Assembly (NCBI GenBank): GCA_936943315.1
Contig: CAKZJM010000108.1
Span: 1-6,607, forward strand
Origin: an uncultured Methylophilus sp.
GTDB lineage: Bacteria > Pseudomonadota > Gammaproteobacteria > Burkholderiales > Methylophilaceae
Reading direction: 5' to 3'
Length of the DNA: 6,607 bases
The stretch's first letter is position 1. The number at the start of each line of letters is the position of its first letter. Made by a program: the position numbers and the translations under genes. The notes under the pieces were generated by a model. It was given only the letters and a program-made list of their open reading frames with translations. It ran no database searches and was not told the origin of the DNA. This document shows, piece by piece, positions 4,262 through 6,607 of this stretch.

Positions 4262-6184
4262 ATGACTTTCTATCATTGGTTTTTACGTTTCCTTGCTGCA
4301 TGGGTAATTTTTACAGGCTCAGTACATGCTCAGGGCCAAGAGGCTGATGCCCCAAAACAACTATGGCAATTATTAGACTATGTAGCCGTAGATTACAGTG
4401 GCGCAGTTCAAAATGGCGTTGTCGTCAGCGAAGCCGAATATGCTGAAATGCAGGACTTTGTTGAGAATGCTAACAAGCTATTAACCTTATTACCTACGCA
4501 CAAAGCTAAGGGTCGAATTGCTGAAGCTATAAACCAATTACGTGTTGCTGTTACCAATAAAGCCTCTGATTCAGAAATTACGCGTTTAGCTCATCAAGCA
4601 AACTCAGTCTTATTGTCCGCATATCCAATTCCCATCGCCCCTAAGTCTGTTCCAGACTTGAGCCGAGGGAAATCACTTTACGCGGTGCAATGTGTTTCAT
4701 GTCACGGTGCGACAGGGAATGGAGATGGGCCACTTGCTGCTACATTAGATCCTGAACCTATCGCATTTACTGATGCTGACCGTGCAAAATCAAGAAGTTT
4801 AATGGCGCTTTACCAGGTCATTTCTCAAGGCGTGAATGGTACTTCGATGCCAAGCTTTGCTACGCTGCCAGAAGAGGATCGTTGGGCATTGGCATTCTTT
4901 ATTGGCACGCTTTCACATAATGAGGATATGCAAAAACAAGGGAAGATACTTTGGGATAACAATGAGGGAAACATCAAGCAACGCTTTACCGGCTTGGATA
5001 AACTCAGCACGCTAACTGAAGCCTCGTTAACTGAGACATTGCCGGCAGATACTGTACGCAATGTGGTCGCATATCTGCGAACTCACCCTGACCTAGTTGA
5101 AAAAAATCGGGCCAAAGGTCTGGCCTTGTCCAGACTTAAACTTGCGCAAAGCCTGGAAGCTAAGAGATCAGGTGATGTACCGCTTTCAACTCAGTTAGCC
5201 CTATCAGCCTACCTTGATGGTTTTGAGCCAATCGAACCCATGCTCAGCGCAAGAAACAAAGAGCTTCTTGTATCCGTTGAAAAAGCCATGCTTGACTACC
5301 GGTCAGCTGTGACCAAAGGAACTGTCGAGCAAGCACAAAATGCAGCAGAGAATTTGGAAGCATTGCTCACCAGAGTTGATCTCATCATGCAGGACTCGAA
5401 GGCTGATCCAACGGCAACGTTCATTGGCGCAGCCACAATACTTTTACGTGAAGGTGTAGAAGCACTTTTGATTGTGATTGGCATGATCACCTTTTTGAAA
5501 AAGACGGAAAGGCCAGACCTGCTTCAGCACGTGCATCGTGGTTGGATCAGTGCTTTGTTGGCCGGACTTCTAACTTGGGTTGTAGCCACCTATTTGATAG
5601 GGATTAGCGGCTCAAGCAGAGAAGTGACCGAAGGGATTGGTTCGGTGCTTGCATCCGTGGTTCTGCTAAGTGTCGGTCTTTGGATGCATCAGAAAAGTAG
5701 TGCTGGGAAATGGCAGGAATATCTGAAGGGACAATTATCGAAAGCCATTTCAAGCAAGTCTGTCTGGGCATTATTCGCACTCTCATTTGTTGCTGTCTAT
5801 CGAGAGGTATTTGAAACTGTATTGTTCTACTCTGCGTTGATGGCTGACGGCAATAACACTGCTCTCGCCGGAGGCTTTATAACAGCGGTATTGCTGCTGG
5901 CGTTGATTGCTTGGGTAATGCTCTATACAAGCGCACGAATGAACCTGGGCCGTTTCTTTTCATTCACTTCCGTCCTGGTAGTTATCTTAGCCGTTGTACT
6001 CATTGGTAAAGGCATGTCTGCCTTGCAAGAAGCTGGATGGATAGGTGTCAATGTACTCACAGCCATACCGCGAATCGAGTGGCTAGGTGTTTATCCAACT
6101 ACAGAAACGATGACGGCACAAATCTTGGTAGGTCTAATTGCACTAGCTGGGTTTGGGGCTTTTTCCAGGAAGCCACACAAATAA
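4262..6184 (+). CDS. Secreted cytochrome c domain fused to FTR1-family iron permease
   Basis: This 640-residue protein starts at ATG 4262 (weak AAGAG upstream), 21 bp after the permease, so the two probably share a transcript. Residues 1-23 form a signal peptide ending VHA, with cleavage before QGQ. Residues ~30-120 are a helical periplasmic region. A class I cytochrome c domain follows, with the haem motif CVSCH (Cys144, Cys147, His148) and likely axial Met196 in GTSMPSF. Residues ~280-380 are a second helical soluble region. Residues ~385-635 form the seven-helix FTR1 permease with REGVE (396-400) and REVFE (514-518), the paired R-E-x-x-E iron motifs, plus REVTE at 453-457. FTR1 permeases import iron after oxidation of Fe(II), and the haem domain could accept those electrons in the periplasm. 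Cytochrome-FTR1 fusions are known. Its placement under ArsR control suggests a role in metalloid stress, which is inference. Confidence 0.88.
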   Translation: MTFYHWFLRFLAAWVIFTGSVHAQGQEADAPKQLWQLLDYVAVDYSGAVQNGVVVSEAEYAEMQDFVENANKLLTLLPTHKAKGRIAEAINQLRVAVTNKASDSEITRLAHQANSVLLSAYPIPIAPKSVPDLSRGKSLYAVQCVSCHGATGNGDGPLAATLDPEPIAFTDADRAKSRSLMALYQVISQGVNGTSMPSFATLPEEDRWALAFFIGTLSHNEDMQKQGKILWDNNEGNIKQRFTGLDKLSTLTEASLTETLPADTVRNVVAYLRTHPDLVEKNRAKGLALSRLKLAQSLEAKRSGDVPLSTQLALSAYLDGFEPIEPMLSARNKELLVSVEKAMLDYRSAVTKGTVEQAQNAAENLEALLTRVDLIMQDSKADPTATFIGAATILLREGVEALLIVIGMITFLKKTERPDLLQHVHRGWISALLAGLLTWVVATYLIGISGSSREVTEGIGSVLASVVLLSVGLWMHQKSSAGKWQEYLKGQLSKAISSKSVWALFALSFVAVYREVFETVLFYSALMADGNNTALAGGFITAVLLLALIAWVMLYTSARMNLGRFFSFTSVLVVILAVVLIGKGMSALQEAGWIGVNVLTAIPRIEWLGVYPTTETMTAQILVGLIALAGFGAFSRKPHK

Positions 6185-6271
6185 ACAGTTGAAGGACTTC
6201 CATTCAAAGCCATCTTTAGGCACGCAGTTCCCTCTAAATTTTCTATGCTAATTGCGTAAAGAAAATAGTTG

Positions 6272-6299
6272 CTATATTTCCATATTAATGGAAATATAG
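6272..6299. promoter_or_regulatory. Second ArsR operator: 12-bp perfect inverted repeat before the second arsR
   Basis: CTATATTTCCAT at 6272-6283 is perfectly mirrored by ATGGAAATATAG at 6288-6299 with a 4-bp centre. The core reads TTTCCA-N6-TGGAAA (6277-6294), the same geometry as the first operator. It ends 5 bp before the second arsR ATG, so bound repressor would cover the start region and autoregulate. A possible promoter (TTGCGT at 6252, TATATT at 6273, 15 bp apart) overlaps it but is weak. Confidence 0.7.
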
Positions 6300-6304
6300 A
6301 ATAT

Positions 6305-6607
6305 ATGGACATCAAATCAGCAGTGACTCAACTCTCATCAATCGCTCAAGAGGCTCGCTTGGAAATATTCCGTTTGCTCGTTCAAGCCGGAACTGAAGGA
6401 CTCCCAGCAGGGATCATTGGGGAAAAACTCAATATTCCCCCAAGTACGTTGTCGTTTCATCTCAAAGAGTTAAGTCATGCAGGAATGGTTAGCTCACGCC
6501 AGGTCAGCAGATTTGTTTACTACACCGCAAATTATGAAGTCATGAATGGTTTGCTTGCCTACCTCACAGAGAATTGCTGTGCGGGAGTGGCTGAATGTTG
6601 CCCTGAT
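6305..6607 (+). CDS. arsR: Second ArsR-family repressor, 3' end cut by the window
   Basis: From ATG at 6305 the frame stays open to the last base, giving 101 residues. It has the full ArsR fold: LSSIAQEARLEIFRLLVQAG, the recognition region PPSTLSFHLKELSHAGMV, the wing SRQVSRFVYYTA, and a last helix with ENCCAGVAECC holding Cys91, Cys92, Cys98 and Cys99. This is very close to the Acidithiobacillus-type arsenite site, in which two adjacent cysteines and one six residues later bind As(III). It is a paralogue of the minus-strand arsR (shared AGxEGLPAG, SFHL, and CC in the last helix) but clearly diverged. The start lacks a good ribosome binding site. Translation may depend on GGAAA at 6290 or a nearly leaderless message. 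It sits 120 bp after the FTR1 gene and has its own operator, so it probably leads a separate ars unit beyond the window. Confidence 0.9.
   Translation, partial: MDIKSAVTQLSSIAQEARLEIFRLLVQAGTEGLPAGIIGEKLNIPPSTLSFHLKELSHAGMVSSRQVSRFVYYTANYEVMNGLLAYLTENCCAGVAECCPD

Noticed and set aside
5302..5312. GTGACCAAAG in the FTR1 gene as an inverted copy of the TTTGGTCAT repeat
   Set aside because: It is only a partial match inside a well-conserved coding region and shows no periodic partner.
6189..6207. Imperfect hairpin TTGAAGG-ACTT-CC(A)TTCAA just after the FTR1 gene as a terminator
   Set aside because: The stem is bulged and weak and is not followed by a T run, so transcription may read through toward the second arsR.

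Overview
The window joins two kinds of DNA. Bases 2-1267 are one open frame that starts as the C-terminal iron-sulfur part of epoxyqueuosine reductase (queG). At about 272-283 it switches to the C-terminal isomerase half of glucosamine-6-phosphate synthase (glmS). Hand-counted G+C drops from about 63% before the switch to about 52% after it. This suggests either a chimeric assembly or a deletion/recombination joint. The glmS part looks proteobacterial, probably betaproteobacterial (Methylophilaceae-like). That placement is by recollection of protein similarity and is weak. The queG part looks like a higher-G+C relative.

The 3' end of glmS is the classic Tn7 attachment site. Right behind it, where a Tn7-like element would begin (23-24 bp after the stop), three copies of TTTGGTCAT lie exactly 20 bp apart (1309, 1329, 1349). 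A fourth copy lies at 1841. I read the cluster as probable transposase-binding repeats of a Tn7-like element end, although no tns gene is in the window and the inferred terminus does not begin with the usual TGT. From there to about 2800 the DNA is AT-rich accessory sequence. It holds two small genes of unknown function (1498-1815 and 1985-2293), a well-supported 31-residue single-membrane-helix protein (2296-2391) and a probable gene remnant (2523-2720).

From 2802 onward is an arsenic/metal-responsive cluster. An ArsR-family repressor (2802-3176, minus strand) is divergent from an Acr3-like arsenite-efflux/BASS-family permease (3290-4240). This is followed 21 bp later by a 640-residue secreted-cytochrome-c/FTR1 iron-permease fusion (4262-6184). 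A second, paralogous arsR (6305 to the window end, truncated by the window) follows on the same strand. Each arsR is preceded by its own perfect 12-13 bp inverted repeat. Both repeats share the core geometry TTTC(A/C)A-N6-T(T/G)GAAA. The first repeat carries the likely -35 hexamers of both divergent promoters in its arms, so one ArsR dimer site could shut down arsR and the efflux operon together. The layout suggests that As(III) or a similar ligand induces a permease and a membrane redox/iron-transport protein as one transcript, with a second ars unit continuing beyond the window.
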